A DNA stretch of 64,000 nt from Saccharibacillus deserti. GTDB lineage: Bacteria > Bacillota > Bacilli > Paenibacillales > Paenibacillaceae. Under the pieces are notes generated by a model. It was not told the DNA's origin. It searched no databases and was given only the letters and a program-made list of their open reading frames with translations. Location of the stretch: contig NZ_JABJVN010000009.1 in assembly GCF_013618475.1 (NCBI RefSeq), positions 25,305-89,304 on the forward strand. The letters run 5' to 3'. Shown in pieces: positions 50,100 to 58,732 of this stretch (its first letter is position 1; every line of letters begins with the position of its first letter). A program made the translations under genes and the position numbers.

Positions 50100-51500
50100 A
50101 TGACGAAGCGCGAAGAAGAGAAGCTGGCAAGAGATGCGGAGCAGATGGACAGGGATTCGAGGCAGGTAGGGCAGATGGAGTTGAAAGAAGCGGTGAAAAA
50201 AGGCATTGTACAAGGCCGGAAACGTTCGGCACGCCACCGGACGGTGTATGGAACCGGGGCAGCGGCGGCTGCGGCGGCTGCGATCATTGCTTTGTCTGCG
50301 TCGCTGATGCCTGGGGCGGACGGTCCGGGAGAAGCATCGGATCGCAGCGCGGTGACGGCGGCAGCGCCGCAGGTTCCGGAATCAGCGAAAGAAAAGATGA
50401 AGGACTATAGGGGAATCGGCATGGATTCCAAATACTATAAAGCTATCCAAGGAGGACACATGTCTTCCTTGAACCAAACAGTGAAAAAAGACGGCTATAC
50501 GCTGACGCTGCGTGGTGAAGCCATGGATGAGCGGCGTATGCTGGTAGCTTTTTCGCTAAAAAATGAAACGGATCAGCCTGTGTTTTTCCAGAACACGAAC
50601 GTGGACTTTGGGACAGGGATTTATACAAAATGGTTAAGTACCGACATGGCGGCAAGTCCGAACGTCGCGCCGGGGGCAACCGGGACCTATTTTTCGGAAA
50701 TCCAGCTGTCTCCGGGGACTAATTATCCGGAAGCCGCGACGTTCCAAACCACCGTTGTCCCTGGGGAATTCGGAAAGCCTGTAGGCGAGAAAACGGCGAT
50801 GGAAGTCCCGTTCAAAGCACACCCGCAGGCTTTGAATCCGCAGATCGAAACCGTAAAGACCGAAGCCGAACTCGTGGTTGCCGGACAGCGAATCCGGGTA
50901 GAAAATTTGGAGATTTCTCCAATCGGCATTTATCTGGATTATGTAACGGATACGGCGAACGACAAGCGGATCTTCAGTCTGATCGAACCGAAGCTGACTG
51001 TGAAAAACAAATCGCAAACCGAAAGTCCGAATTTTCTGGGCAAGGAATCTGGGGCGAATACATTGATTTTTGACAGTGTCAAACTGGAAAACCGGGATTC
51101 GATTCTGTTTTCCGTGTCGGGCATCTCGGCCGTTGATCCGGATCAAACCGAATTGATTATCAATACCGCGACCGGTGAGATCCTTAAAGGGAATCCCAAT
51201 ATTAAAGCGGCAGTCGATCCCGACAAAAAAACGCTTGAACTGCATTACACAGTAGGCGAATATAATGATTTTGTTGCAAGAAACGCGGTTCAATTCAATC
51301 TTGGCGAAACCTTCACCGATGCGGAAGGCAAGGCACACAAGCTGGTCTCAAATTCGATGATCCGTGAGAAAAAAGAAGACAAACTGGTCGAGTCGACCGT
51401 GTTCAAGCTGGAGGAAGAGAAGATTGCCCAACCTGCCGTACTGGAGATCACCGCGTACTGGCAGCCGATCATGGAGCCGCAGGAAATTGAAATCAAGTAA
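50100..51500 (+). CDS. Membrane-anchored anti-sigma-like protein (DUF4179/DUF5643 type), copy 2
   Basis: The protein (466 aa) has the same layout as the 47801-49237 product: charged N-terminus (about 1-45), one helix (about 50-68), DUF4179-like region with YTLTLRGEAMDERRMLVAFS, and a C-terminal beta-rich domain. AAAAGGAGAAA precedes the ATG. This gene is visibly more AT-rich in its second half than copy 1. It presumably restrains the sigma factor of pair 2. Confidence 0.8.
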   Translation: MTKREEEKLARDAEQMDRDSRQVGQMELKEAVKKGIVQGRKRSARHRTVYGTGAAAAAAAAIIALSASLMPGADGPGEASDRSAVTAAAPQVPESAKEKMKDYRGIGMDSKYYKAIQGGHMSSLNQTVKKDGYTLTLRGEAMDERRMLVAFSLKNETDQPVFFQNTNVDFGTGIYTKWLSTDMAASPNVAPGATGTYFSEIQLSPGTNYPEAATFQTTVVPGEFGKPVGEKTAMEVPFKAHPQALNPQIETVKTEAELVVAGQRIRVENLEISPIGIYLDYVTDTANDKRIFSLIEPKLTVKNKSQTESPNFLGKESGANTLIFDSVKLENRDSILFSVSGISAVDPDQTELIINTATGEILKGNPNIKAAVDPDKKTLELHYTVGEYNDFVARNAVQFNLGETFTDAEGKAHKLVSNSMIREKKEDKLVESTVFKLEEEKIAQPAVLEITAYWQPIMEPQEIEIK

Positions 51501-51515
51501 TCTGCGGCAGCATGT

Positions 51516-51557
51516 AGGCCAAAGCCGCTTTTCCATCGGGAAAAGCGGCTTTGGCCT
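51516..51557. terminator. Long hairpin after sigma/anti-sigma pair 2
   Basis: AGGCCAAAGCCGCTTTTCC (51516-51534) and GGAAAAGCGGCTTTGGCCT (51539-51557) are perfect 19-bp arms. A T-run is missing, so it may act as a weak terminator or protect the mRNA end. Confidence 0.7.
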
Positions 51558-51629
51558 GCTTCGGTCTTGCGTTTCCGGAGAGACTTGGATATAGTGAGGA
51601 AAATCAAAAAGGGAAAAGGGGGCATACCG

Positions 51630-51857
51630 ATGACCTATTCGCAGCGCGGCAGTTCGCAGACCGGAGCTTCTTCGGATATTGCGCATCTCGAATACCGGAT
51701 CGGGGAACTGAAAGATCGGGTAGAGCGGCTGCAGGCCGAGATTTCGGCTTCGCAGGGCGGACCGGACGAGCGTCTTCGCGATTTGCGTTCGGAAGCGGAG
51801 CAGGCCCGGATCGGGCTGGAAAGATTGCAGGAAGAACTCGCGGCATACGAGGAATGA
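51630..51857 (+). CDS. Small coiled-coil protein
   Basis: The product (75 aa) is polar at its start and then an uninterrupted heptad-rich helix (AHLEYRIGELKDRVERLQAE and RSEAEQARIGLERLQEELAA) with a Gly/Pro break near residue 43. No signal or membrane segment is present. AAAAGGGGG lies about 8 nt before ATG 51630. The gene has its own terminator. I recognise no family; a helical hairpin is likely. Confidence 0.65.
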   Translation: MTYSQRGSSQTGASSDIAHLEYRIGELKDRVERLQAEISASQGGPDERLRDLRSEAEQARIGLERLQEELAAYEE

Positions 51858-51877
51858 TGCCGCGGGTTCTTTTTTTA
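51840..51877 (+). terminator. Intrinsic terminator overlapping the coiled-coil gene end
   Basis: GCGGCAT (51840-51846) and ATGCCGC (51857-51863) form a stem across the stop codon, followed after GGGTTC by a run of Ts. Confidence 0.7.
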
Positions 51878-51902
51878 TACCTGGCTTGTAATCGATCGAT
51901 GC

Positions 51903-53261
51903 CTAGATGCCGGCAGTGATCCGCCTCGCGGCGGCTGCGGCTTCGCGCAGCGCCGCTTCTTCGTCGATCGTCAGCAGCTGCCGATCGCGCATCAGGAAGC
52001 GGCCGTCGACGATGACGGTCTCGACGTCGGAACCGTTTGCCGCATAGGCAAGCAGCGAGTAGAGGTCGTGTACGGGCTGAAGATGCGGCCTGCGCATATC
52101 GATCAGGATCAGATCCGCTTTTCTTCCGACGGTCAGCATGCCGATCTCTGAGCCGAGTCCAAGCAGTTCCGCGCTGCCGGCCGTAGCCATATGCAGGGCA
52201 TCGTAAGCGCCGAATGCAGCGGGGTCACCGGCTGCCGATTTGTGCATCCAGGCGGCCGCGCGGATTTCCTGAAACATGTCGAGCGTTGCCGCGCTGCCGG
52301 CTCCGTCGGTTCCGAGACCGATATTGACGCCTTCGCGGCGCATGGCCGCAATCGGGGCCGTTCCGCAGCCGAGCTTCATATTGCTGACCGGGTTATGGCT
52401 GACGCCGCCGCGCATACCGCGCAGCAATCGGATATCGCTGGCGCTCAAATGAACGGCGTGCGCAAGCAGCGTATGCGTCCGTGCGTCCAGCAGACCCAAC
52501 TCATGCAGATGCTCGGTTGGCGTACGGCCGCAGCGCTCGCGAATGATCGCGGCTTCTTCGATCGTCTCCGCCAGGTGGATATGGATCGGAATATCCATTT
52601 CTTCTGCCAAGCGGACGATCTCGCCGAGCGATTCCGGCGAGCACAGATAAGGCGAATGAGGACCGAGCATGGTCGTAATACGCCCGTTACCGGCGCCTTC
52701 GAAGCGACAGATCAGATCAAGAGCTTCGTTCATGCGCCGTCCGTTATCATCGTCCGCGGTAATTAAGCCGCGAGTCAGCGAAGCCCGCATCCCGCTGCGA
52801 AGAGTCTCTTCGGCAATCCGGTCCATATGGATATACATATCCGCAAAAGCCGTCGTTCCCGAACGGATCATCTCGGCCATCGCCAGTCGGCAGCCCGCCG
52901 CGATATCGTCGGGCGTCATTCGGGCTTCGGCCGGAAACATCTTCGATTCCAGCCAATCCATCAGCTTCAGTTCGTCTGCGAACCCGCGCAGCAGCGCCAT
53001 CGGGGTATGTTGATGCGCGTTGACGAGCCCCGGCATGACCGCGCGTCCGCGGGCATCCAGGATCTCGTCTCCGGGTTGTGCCAGGCCGGGAGGACCCGAA
53101 TCTCCGGCACGGATTGCGTCGATCCTTCCGCCGACGATCCGAATATCTCCGATAAACGGACCGTTCTCGGGTCTCTCTTTGTTTTCCATGGTGACAATCG
53201 CCGCGCCTTCGATCACAAGACCGGCTTCTTCGCGTGCGATTTTTCCGTATTCTTCGGTCAT
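51903..53261 (-). CDS. mtaD: Amidohydrolase, 5-methylthioadenosine/S-adenosylhomocysteine deaminase type
   Basis: The protein (452 aa) is a metal-dependent amidohydrolase barrel. Metal ligands are in NAHQHTP, HIHLAET and GTDGAGS, and the middle motif is LLAHAVHL. The overall pattern is that of MtaD/SAH deaminases, which deaminate adenosine derivatives, but related guanine or chlorohydrolase-like activities share it. ATG 53261 follows GAGGGAGGAGAAGAGG; the frame continues to 53429 through a promoter, so the longer start is rejected. Its promoter (53345-53375) has MerR-type geometry. Confidence 0.85.
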   Translation of the reverse strand: MTEEYGKIAREEAGLVIEGAAIVTMENKERPENGPFIGDIRIVGGRIDAIRAGDSGPPGLAQPGDEILDARGRAVMPGLVNAHQHTPMALLRGFADELKLMDWLESKMFPAEARMTPDDIAAGCRLAMAEMIRSGTTAFADMYIHMDRIAEETLRSGMRASLTRGLITADDDNGRRMNEALDLICRFEGAGNGRITTMLGPHSPYLCSPESLGEIVRLAEEMDIPIHIHLAETIEEAAIIRERCGRTPTEHLHELGLLDARTHTLLAHAVHLSASDIRLLRGMRGGVSHNPVSNMKLGCGTAPIAAMRREGVNIGLGTDGAGSAATLDMFQEIRAAAWMHKSAAGDPAAFGAYDALHMATAGSAELLGLGSEIGMLTVGRKADLILIDMRRPHLQPVHDLYSLLAYAANGSDVETVIVDGRFLMRDRQLLTIDEEAALREAAAAARRITAGI

Positions 53262-53344
53262 ATCCTCTTCTCCTCCCTCTTTGCAAAACACGGCGGCACT
53301 TGTCGGAATCGACGCATGCCGCGGAACGGTTTCGCCTGCAGACA

Positions 53345-53375
53345 AGCATAGACCTTGACGCGGCGTCAAGGTCAA
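53345..53375 (-). promoter_or_regulatory. MerR-type promoter: 19-bp spacer with a 21-bp palindrome, facing the amidohydrolase gene
   Basis: On the minus strand TTGACC (53375-53370) and TATGCT (53350-53345) are 19 nt apart. ACCTTGACGC-G-GCGTCAAGGT (53352-53372) is a perfect 10-bp inverted repeat lying across the spacer. The long spacer and CTTGAC...GTCAAG palindrome are typical of MerR-activated promoters. A MerR-domain gene ends 92 bp upstream. Confidence 0.78.
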
Positions 53376-53466
53376 GCGGGGAGATCGGGAAGTTGGGAAC
53401 AGGAAAGGAAGGCTCGACAAACGCACCAAAAAAGCGGCACGGAGAACGCCGCGCCGCTTCGAAGAT

Positions 53467-54573
53467 TCAAGTCGATATCAATAGGGCGTAGACCCGGCCC
53501 GACACGTGGGAACATTGTGTCTGCCACCCTTCCGAGTCCAGCAGAAGCAGCAGTTCGTCGAGCTGCGCTTCGTACGAATTCCGAATCTGAAGAAGCTCCC
53601 CGGCTTCTGATCCCGCAGAAAGCTCCGGCTCTCCCGGCCGGGAACTCGAACGTTCAATCTGTTCAAGTTCCCGGATTCGGCGTTCGCGATGCGCCGCGTT
53701 CTCGAACATCGTATCGGCCAGGCAAAATCGGCCGCCGGGCTTCAGCACCCGACGGATTTCCCGCAGGGCCAAAGGCTTCTGCTCGTCGTTCAAGTGATGG
53801 AAAGCATAGCTGCTGACCGCGAAGTCGAAGCTGCCGCGGTTGAAGGGCAGGTAGAGGAAGTTCCCCGTCCGCGCGTCGAGCTGAGGCAGTTTGGCCCGAC
53901 AGATCTCCAGCATGGCGCTAGACTGCTCCGCCGCCGACATGACGGCGCCTTCGCGAATCAGCAGTCCGGCCAGATTGCCGGTTCCCGTTCCGATATCGAG
54001 CCCCGATTCCCCTTGATGCGGCCGGATCAGTTCCCGAACCGCTTCCAACGCCTGCGCGTAATGGGGATGGGCGGGAGAAGCGCCGCCAAGCACGCGTTCG
54101 TCGTGCCGGGCGGCCTGCGCGTTGAAATCCCAGACGTCGGTCCAGCCGGCATGAAGTTCCCGGATCCGTTTCAACTCGGCGGCCATGGCGAACCACGCGT
54201 CTTCTTCGACAGAAGCCGCATCCGGCGCGGCGGCCGATTCGGAACGCGAGATCATGCGCCCGACCGTTTCCAGATCGCGTTCCAGCTGGTTTTTTTGCGC
54301 AAACAGCTCCGAGCGCCGCCGCTCCAGCGCTTTCCGAATCGCTTCGGCCGCTTCCGCCGAACCTTCGGCAGACGGCAGCGCGCCGATCTCTTCCAGCGTC
54401 AGACCGATCTCCCGCAGCGCGGCAATCCGCTTCAATCGCTTTTCGTCCTCCGGCCCGAAAACCCGATAACCGTTCTCCAACCGCCGAGCAGGCGGCAGCA
54501 GCCCTTTCGCTTCATAGAAACGGATCGAGCGGGCCGACAGCCCGAGTTTGCGCGAAAGCTGCTGAATCCGCAT
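53467..54573 (-). CDS. MerR-family regulator fused to a SAM-dependent methyltransferase domain
   Basis: The protein (368 aa) starts with a MerR domain (RIQQLSRKLGLSARSIRFYE, YRVFGPEDEKRLKRI) and linker helix (to about 115), then a class I methyltransferase: motif I LDIGTGTGNLAGLL, acidic loop AAEQS, motif FDFAVSSYAFHHL and RVLKPGGRF. The methyltransferase replaces the usual effector domain. ATG 54573 overlaps the stop of the ArsR-like gene (TAATG), so the two are coupled. A MerR-type promoter lies just downstream in front of the amidohydrolase gene, a likely target. SAM or a methyl acceptor could be the signal; that is inference. Confidence 0.83.
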   Translation of the reverse strand: MRIQQLSRKLGLSARSIRFYEAKGLLPPARRLENGYRVFGPEDEKRLKRIAALREIGLTLEEIGALPSAEGSAEAAEAIRKALERRRSELFAQKNQLERDLETVGRMISRSESAAAPDAASVEEDAWFAMAAELKRIRELHAGWTDVWDFNAQAARHDERVLGGASPAHPHYAQALEAVRELIRPHQGESGLDIGTGTGNLAGLLIREGAVMSAAEQSSAMLEICRAKLPQLDARTGNFLYLPFNRGSFDFAVSSYAFHHLNDEQKPLALREIRRVLKPGGRFCLADTMFENAAHRERRIRELEQIERSSSRPGEPELSAGSEAGELLQIRNSYEAQLDELLLLLDSEGWQTQCSHVSGRVYALLIST

Positions 54574-55502
54574 TACAAGACGGGCTCCGGCTTCATCGCG
54601 TCGCGGTAGTACAGCCGGAACAGGATATCCTGGTTGTAATTGCCGAAGCCGCTGCCGAACAGCGTCATGCCGCCGACATGCTGCGCTTCGCTGCGCACGC
54701 CGATCCGCAGCTTCCATTCTTTGCTCGACGGGGAGATCTGGTCCAGAGTGACGGAAGAGAGCGGCGTGCCGTCCATAAACGTACCGCTCCGGTTGATCTT
54801 GAGCCGTTTGAGCAGCCCGTACTGGTTGATATCGTTCGGCCACCAGGCCGGGGTGAGATTGCCGCGCCTTTTGCCGTAATCGCCCGGGCTTGTCCAGGTC
54901 CCGAGATCGACGCCGTTCAGATGAAACGTGATATCGGACGGCCAATCTTCGTCGATTCCCGGCGCTTCGGACGAAATTTCCATCGAAATCTCAAGTTCTT
55001 CCGGCGTTTGGCTCGACAGAAGGAAGTTCGGCGCGCGGTACTCCACAAATCCCTGTCCGAACCAGAGGATCGAAGCGTTGACCCGTTCGGGCGACAGGAA
55101 AAACCGGGGGTCGTCGAACTGGCCGATCATTTTCTCCGTAGTCGCCAAGCCGCAGGTCGGATGGACTTCCCAATCGGTAAAATGGCCGATCGGCACATTG
55201 ACCGGATGAACGGACCGCCGGTCGCTGCCCGCTTTGGGCAGGGTAATCTCGATGCGGTCTTCGGCCAGCGAGCAGACTTTGCGCGCTCCGCCCCGGCCGG
55301 CCATCCGTTCCGTGCGGATGAGTCCGGCCGTCTCCAGTTTGCGCACATGCATGGTCATGATCGCGCTGCTGAGATTCGATGCTTCGGCCAGTTCGCGTAC
55401 GTTCATCGGACGTTCGGCGAGCAGGGCAAGCAGATTCAGACGGACTTTGCTGGCAAGCGCTTCGTACACGGGCAGCGATTGTTCGGTAATGTCGAGTTCC
55501 AT
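54573..55502 (-). CDS. ArsR-like winged-helix regulator with a large C-terminal domain
   Basis: The protein (309 aa) has an N-terminal ArsR-type helix-turn-helix (about 10-85; LASKVRLNLLALLAERPMNV, LSSAIMTMHVRKLETAGLI). The remaining 220 residues are beta-rich and aromatic (HFTDWEVHPTCGLA, VEYRAPNFLL, FHLNGVDLGTWTSPGDYG), which suggests a jelly-roll or sugar-binding-like sensor. GGAGG lies 5 nt before ATG 55502; TTG 55514 is also in frame. It is the first gene of a two-gene unit with the MerR-methyltransferase. Ligand unknown. Confidence 0.78.
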   Translation of the reverse strand: MELDITEQSLPVYEALASKVRLNLLALLAERPMNVRELAEASNLSSAIMTMHVRKLETAGLIRTERMAGRGGARKVCSLAEDRIEITLPKAGSDRRSVHPVNVPIGHFTDWEVHPTCGLATTEKMIGQFDDPRFFLSPERVNASILWFGQGFVEYRAPNFLLSSQTPEELEISMEISSEAPGIDEDWPSDITFHLNGVDLGTWTSPGDYGKRRGNLTPAWWPNDINQYGLLKRLKINRSGTFMDGTPLSSVTLDQISPSSKEWKLRIGVRSEAQHVGGMTLFGSGFGNYNQDILFRLYYRDAMKPEPVL

Positions 55503-55745
55503 GGCTTCCTCCAAATGGTAGCGATTTTCGAATATCCGATCGGGGATCGTTTCCTATCAGTATATAATGCAAAGCGTTCAAAAGCACGGATAACGAAGCT
55601 TGGGCGGGATTCGACTGTCGAAAACAAGCGAATTTAGACGAACTCGTTTCAGAAAGGACGGATTCCCGTTAATAAGGAGACATAGGAAGACTTCAGAACC
55701 GGCTTGGGTATCGAGCGCGGGTTGGCATAAAAGGAGACTGTAAAA

Positions 55746-56822
55746 ATGACCGCAGTTGAACGGGCAAGACATTTCTACGTAGGGACGTATGCGTCGGAGG
55801 AAGAGGAAGGACTGTTTCACTGCACTTTAAACGAAAAAACGGGCGAACTGCACTTCGTGTCCGCTATGGGCGGTATCGAGAATCCGTCCTATCTGACCGT
55901 ATGTCCGAATCGGACCCATTTGTATGCGGCGAGCGAAAAAGACTACGGCGAAGTTGTGGCTTATACGCTTGATCCGGAGACCTTCGAGCCGCACCGGCAC
56001 GGCCGGACCGCTTCCGAAGGCGCAGCGCCGTGTTTCGTCAGTGCGACTCCGAACGGAAAAATACTGCTTGCCGCCAACTACGGCGGCAGCGTGTCGGCTT
56101 TCTCGATTCGGGCCCACGGCGTGCTGGAACAGGTGAGCTGCGTGCAGCACTCGGGATCCGGCATTCATCCGCAGCGTCAGGACAGCGCTCATCCGCATGC
56201 GTTTGTGCCTTCGCCGGACGGAACGTTCCTGTTTGCTCCGGATCTCGGGACGGACCGGATCGCCAGATATACGCTGGAAGATGAGCGGCTGTTCAAACAA
56301 GAAGATATCGAGCTTCCTGCGGGTACCGGCCCCCGGACGCTCGCTTTTCACCCCGACGGCAGATGGGCTTATATATCGGGCGAGCTGAATAATACGGTGA
56401 CGGCGCTGGAATACGAGCCGCAAAGCGGCGGTCTGACTGCGTTTCAGTGCGAAGCTCTGCTGCCGGCAGAACAGGCGGCCGATCCGGCGAATACCGCGGC
56501 CCACACGGCAGTATCGCCCTGCGGCAAATACGTGTATGTGTCGAACCGCGGGGATGACAGCATCACGCAGTTTGCCGTCGATCTTTCGGACGGGCGGCTG
56601 TCGCCGGTCGAACGGGTATCTTCCGGCGGCCGGATTCCGCGCCATTTCGCGATCATGGGCGGTTTTTTGGTGGCGGCCAACCAGGAGAGCGGCCGCATCG
56701 TTTCTTTTGCGATCGGGGCGGAGGACGGACGGCTGACCCCGACCGGATATGCGCTGGAATTGAGTCGTCCGGTATGTATCTGCCCGATGCCGGAAGCCGA
56801 CTCCGCAGACTGGACGTTTTGA
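55746..56822 (+). CDS. pgl: 6-phosphogluconolactonase-like beta-propeller (lactonase family)
   Basis: The protein (358 aa) is a seven-bladed propeller of the YbhE/YkgB lactonase family, shown by repeated blades such as NPSYLTVCPNRTHLYAAS, PCFVSATPNGKILLAANY, HPHAFVPSPDGTFLFAPD and HTAVSPCGKYVYVSNRG. It would hydrolyse 6-phosphogluconolactone in the pentose phosphate pathway. An AAAAGGAG site lies about 11 nt before the ATG. The DUF4385-like gene follows after 39 bp and may share its transcript. Some family members act on other lactones. Confidence 0.86.
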   Translation: MTAVERARHFYVGTYASEEEEGLFHCTLNEKTGELHFVSAMGGIENPSYLTVCPNRTHLYAASEKDYGEVVAYTLDPETFEPHRHGRTASEGAAPCFVSATPNGKILLAANYGGSVSAFSIRAHGVLEQVSCVQHSGSGIHPQRQDSAHPHAFVPSPDGTFLFAPDLGTDRIARYTLEDERLFKQEDIELPAGTGPRTLAFHPDGRWAYISGELNNTVTALEYEPQSGGLTAFQCEALLPAEQAADPANTAAHTAVSPCGKYVYVSNRGDDSITQFAVDLSDGRLSPVERVSSGGRIPRHFAIMGGFLVAANQESGRIVSFAIGAEDGRLTPTGYALELSRPVCICPMPEADSADWTF

Positions 56823-56861
56823 AGATCTGCTGCGAAAAGCAAACAGAAGGAGGGGCAGGCG

Positions 56862-57314
56862 ATGAAGGCGTTCGATTACGATCTGGACTATGAAAACCTG
56901 GATTTGCGCAAACAGCCCGAGCTGTACCGCGTGGGACGCGGCGAGCAGGGAGTCCTGCTCGTGCAGCCGTACAAGAACGAGATTCTGCCGTATTGGCGTT
57001 TCAAAACGCCGGAAATCGCCCGCGAATCTTCCGAGAAGATCCGGGAGCTGTTTCTCGCCTACAAAGAGGCGGAAGATTTTGTCGGCATGGATATGGCGCG
57101 CAAATTTCTGCAGATGGGCTATACGCGCGCAAGGCGCTATACGAATTACAAAGGCGGACGCAAATATGCGGAGAACGGAACGCTTTCGCTCATCAAAGGC
57201 GATCCGATCAAAGCGGAGTCGGCCGCGATTTTTAAAGAAGCTTGGGAACAGGCAAAAACCGATCCGGATTATATCCGGATGAAGGAAGAACACAAAGCGC
57301 GCTACGAGAAATAA
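56862..57314 (+). CDS. DUF4385-like cytoplasmic protein
   Basis: The protein (150 aa) begins AFDYDLDYENLDLRKQPELY and contains YKNEILPYWRFKTPEIA and FVGMDMARKFLQMGYTRARRY, the conserved pattern of DUF4385 proteins. It has no signal or membrane segment and ends in a charged helix. GAAGGAGGGGC lies about 8 nt before the ATG. Function is unknown. Probably co-transcribed with the lactonase and ended by tandem hairpins. Confidence 0.8.
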   Translation: MKAFDYDLDYENLDLRKQPELYRVGRGEQGVLLVQPYKNEILPYWRFKTPEIARESSEKIRELFLAYKEAEDFVGMDMARKFLQMGYTRARRYTNYKGGRKYAENGTLSLIKGDPIKAESAAIFKEAWEQAKTDPDYIRMKEEHKARYEK

Positions 57315-57392
57315 GGCGTTCTGCGCGTGCGGCCAAGAGGCTCGCCGTCGGCTGGCAGCGCTTCAGGTCCGGTCGCGGGTTAAGCAGGCAGC

Positions 57393-57455
57393 AAAAAAAG
57401 CCGGAGATTCCCGGCTTTTGAAGACCGCGGGTCCTTAAGGGATCCGCGGTTTTTG
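57393..57455. terminator. Two tandem terminator hairpins between convergent genes
   Basis: AAAAGCCGG/CCGGCTTTT (57395-57419) is followed at once by ACCGCGGGTCC/GGATCCGCGGT (57424-57450) with a TTTTT tail. Together they separate the DUF4385-like gene from the convergent membrane-protein gene. Confidence 0.85.
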
Positions 57456-57481
57456 TATAGGGGATCGCCTGCCCGCCGGAT

Positions 57482-58402
57482 TCAGCGCGGAGACAATGCG
57501 GCTTCGGAATCGGAGACTCCGGCAGAAGCCTGCTCCGACTCGCCGTCTGGCGCCTTGATCGGCTGCGGAGCGTGATGGGCATGCGCCGCCGAACTGCGCT
57601 TCGGAAAAGTCGCGGGCGCTTCCGCAGGCGGCCGCAGCTGCGGCGAGTAGCCCGCATAGGGCCGCTCGCGCCGTTTGCCCGCCGCAGGCTGCAGCCAGGC
57701 AAAGCCTGCGGCCGCAAGCGCCAGCTGCACGCCCAGCAGCCACGGAGCCGCTTCCGCGTTCATCAGCGGATGCAGCAGGGCCGGAGCCGCCGCGAGCAGC
57801 GGCACCACGCGCCGCAGCACGGGGCGTTCGGCCCGGTAGCCCGGCTCGAGCAGCCGGGCCGCGAGCAGTGCCGCCAGCAGCCAGGAGAACAGGCGGCACA
57901 GCGGAAGCCATACGGAGCCGTACATTTCCGGCTCCCCAATATACTGCCATACGGCGGCTCCCGCGCCCGCCAGCAGGGCTGGAACCAGCGCCGGCTTCAG
58001 CAGGCGCAGGAATCCGCCGCCCCAGGACGGCCGTTCTTCCCGTTCGAGCAGCAGAGCCAGCTCGTGGCGGGTCCGATCCAGTTCGCGGTGCAGAACTTCC
58101 TGCAGCAGCGGCAGGCGTTTGGATTCGCCGCCCTGCAAATACAAAGCCAGATGGCCGTCCAGATCGGACGCGAAACCCTGCATGCCCTGACAGAGCAGCA
58201 GCCGTTCCCGCAGCCGGCTTAAGGCCGGCAACGTCGGCGATTCAATCGTTTCGTCTACCAGCGCAGCCGCCGATCCCAGCGCTTCCAGCGCCGTACGAAG
58301 CCTTCGTTCGCGGTTCGTGGACCTCCGGCTCAGCGCCCTGCGGGCCTGTTCGTAGATCCATATCGCAAATGCGGCCGTTGCCAGCCAGACATAAGTTTCC
58401 AT
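57482..58402 (-). CDS. Membrane protein of unknown function
   Basis: The protein (306 aa) has an N-terminal helix (about 4-20), a charged helical region (about 22-125) with YLQGGESKRLPLLQEVLHRE, then four membrane helices (about 133-245) and a Pro/Ala/His-rich cytoplasmic tail. No catalytic motif is seen. GAGGAAGG precedes the ATG at about 8 nt, with a probable promoter at 58440-58468. Composition is very GC-rich. Family not recognised. Confidence 0.68.
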   Translation of the reverse strand: METYVWLATAAFAIWIYEQARRALSRRSTNRERRLRTALEALGSAAALVDETIESPTLPALSRLRERLLLCQGMQGFASDLDGHLALYLQGGESKRLPLLQEVLHRELDRTRHELALLLEREERPSWGGGFLRLLKPALVPALLAGAGAAVWQYIGEPEMYGSVWLPLCRLFSWLLAALLAARLLEPGYRAERPVLRRVVPLLAAAPALLHPLMNAEAAPWLLGVQLALAAAGFAWLQPAAGKRRERPYAGYSPQLRPPAEAPATFPKRSSAAHAHHAPQPIKAPDGESEQASAGVSDSEAALSPR

Positions 58403-58732
58403 TCCGATTCGCCTTCCTCTCGCTTAACCTGTCCTCTCCACTATTACACAAGCATCCTGCCTCTTCAAGCTTCAATAAAGCGAATTCATGGACAAAGAGG
58501 CGGGTCGCGCGTACAATTCGGAACGCAGGGAGAAAAGGCGGCCGTATGCGGACTGCGCTGTCGGCTTCCGGAGCGGGAGAGGGATTTTGCCCGGACGACG
58601 AAGCGCCGCTGAAAGGCCGTCTCCCGAAACGGGTATTATAAAGAAAGAAAAACGTTCCGTTTCCCGGCAATTTGCCGGAAAGGAATACCAATATCCGGCC
58701 GCAAGGCGGCCAAACGAGAGGAAGGGAACAAA
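58403..58732. other. Divergent intergenic region
   Basis: The left part carries the promoter of the minus-strand membrane-protein gene (58440-58468). The right part is GC-rich and has a TATTAT hexamer near 58636 that may be the -10 element for the + strand gene at 58733. No gene is supported in the frames at 58472-58742. Confidence 0.4.
58440..58468 (-). promoter_or_regulatory. Probable promoter of the membrane-protein gene
   Basis: On the minus strand TTGAAG (58468-58463) and AATAGT (58445-58440) are 17 nt apart, 38 bp before the start codon. Confidence 0.45.
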
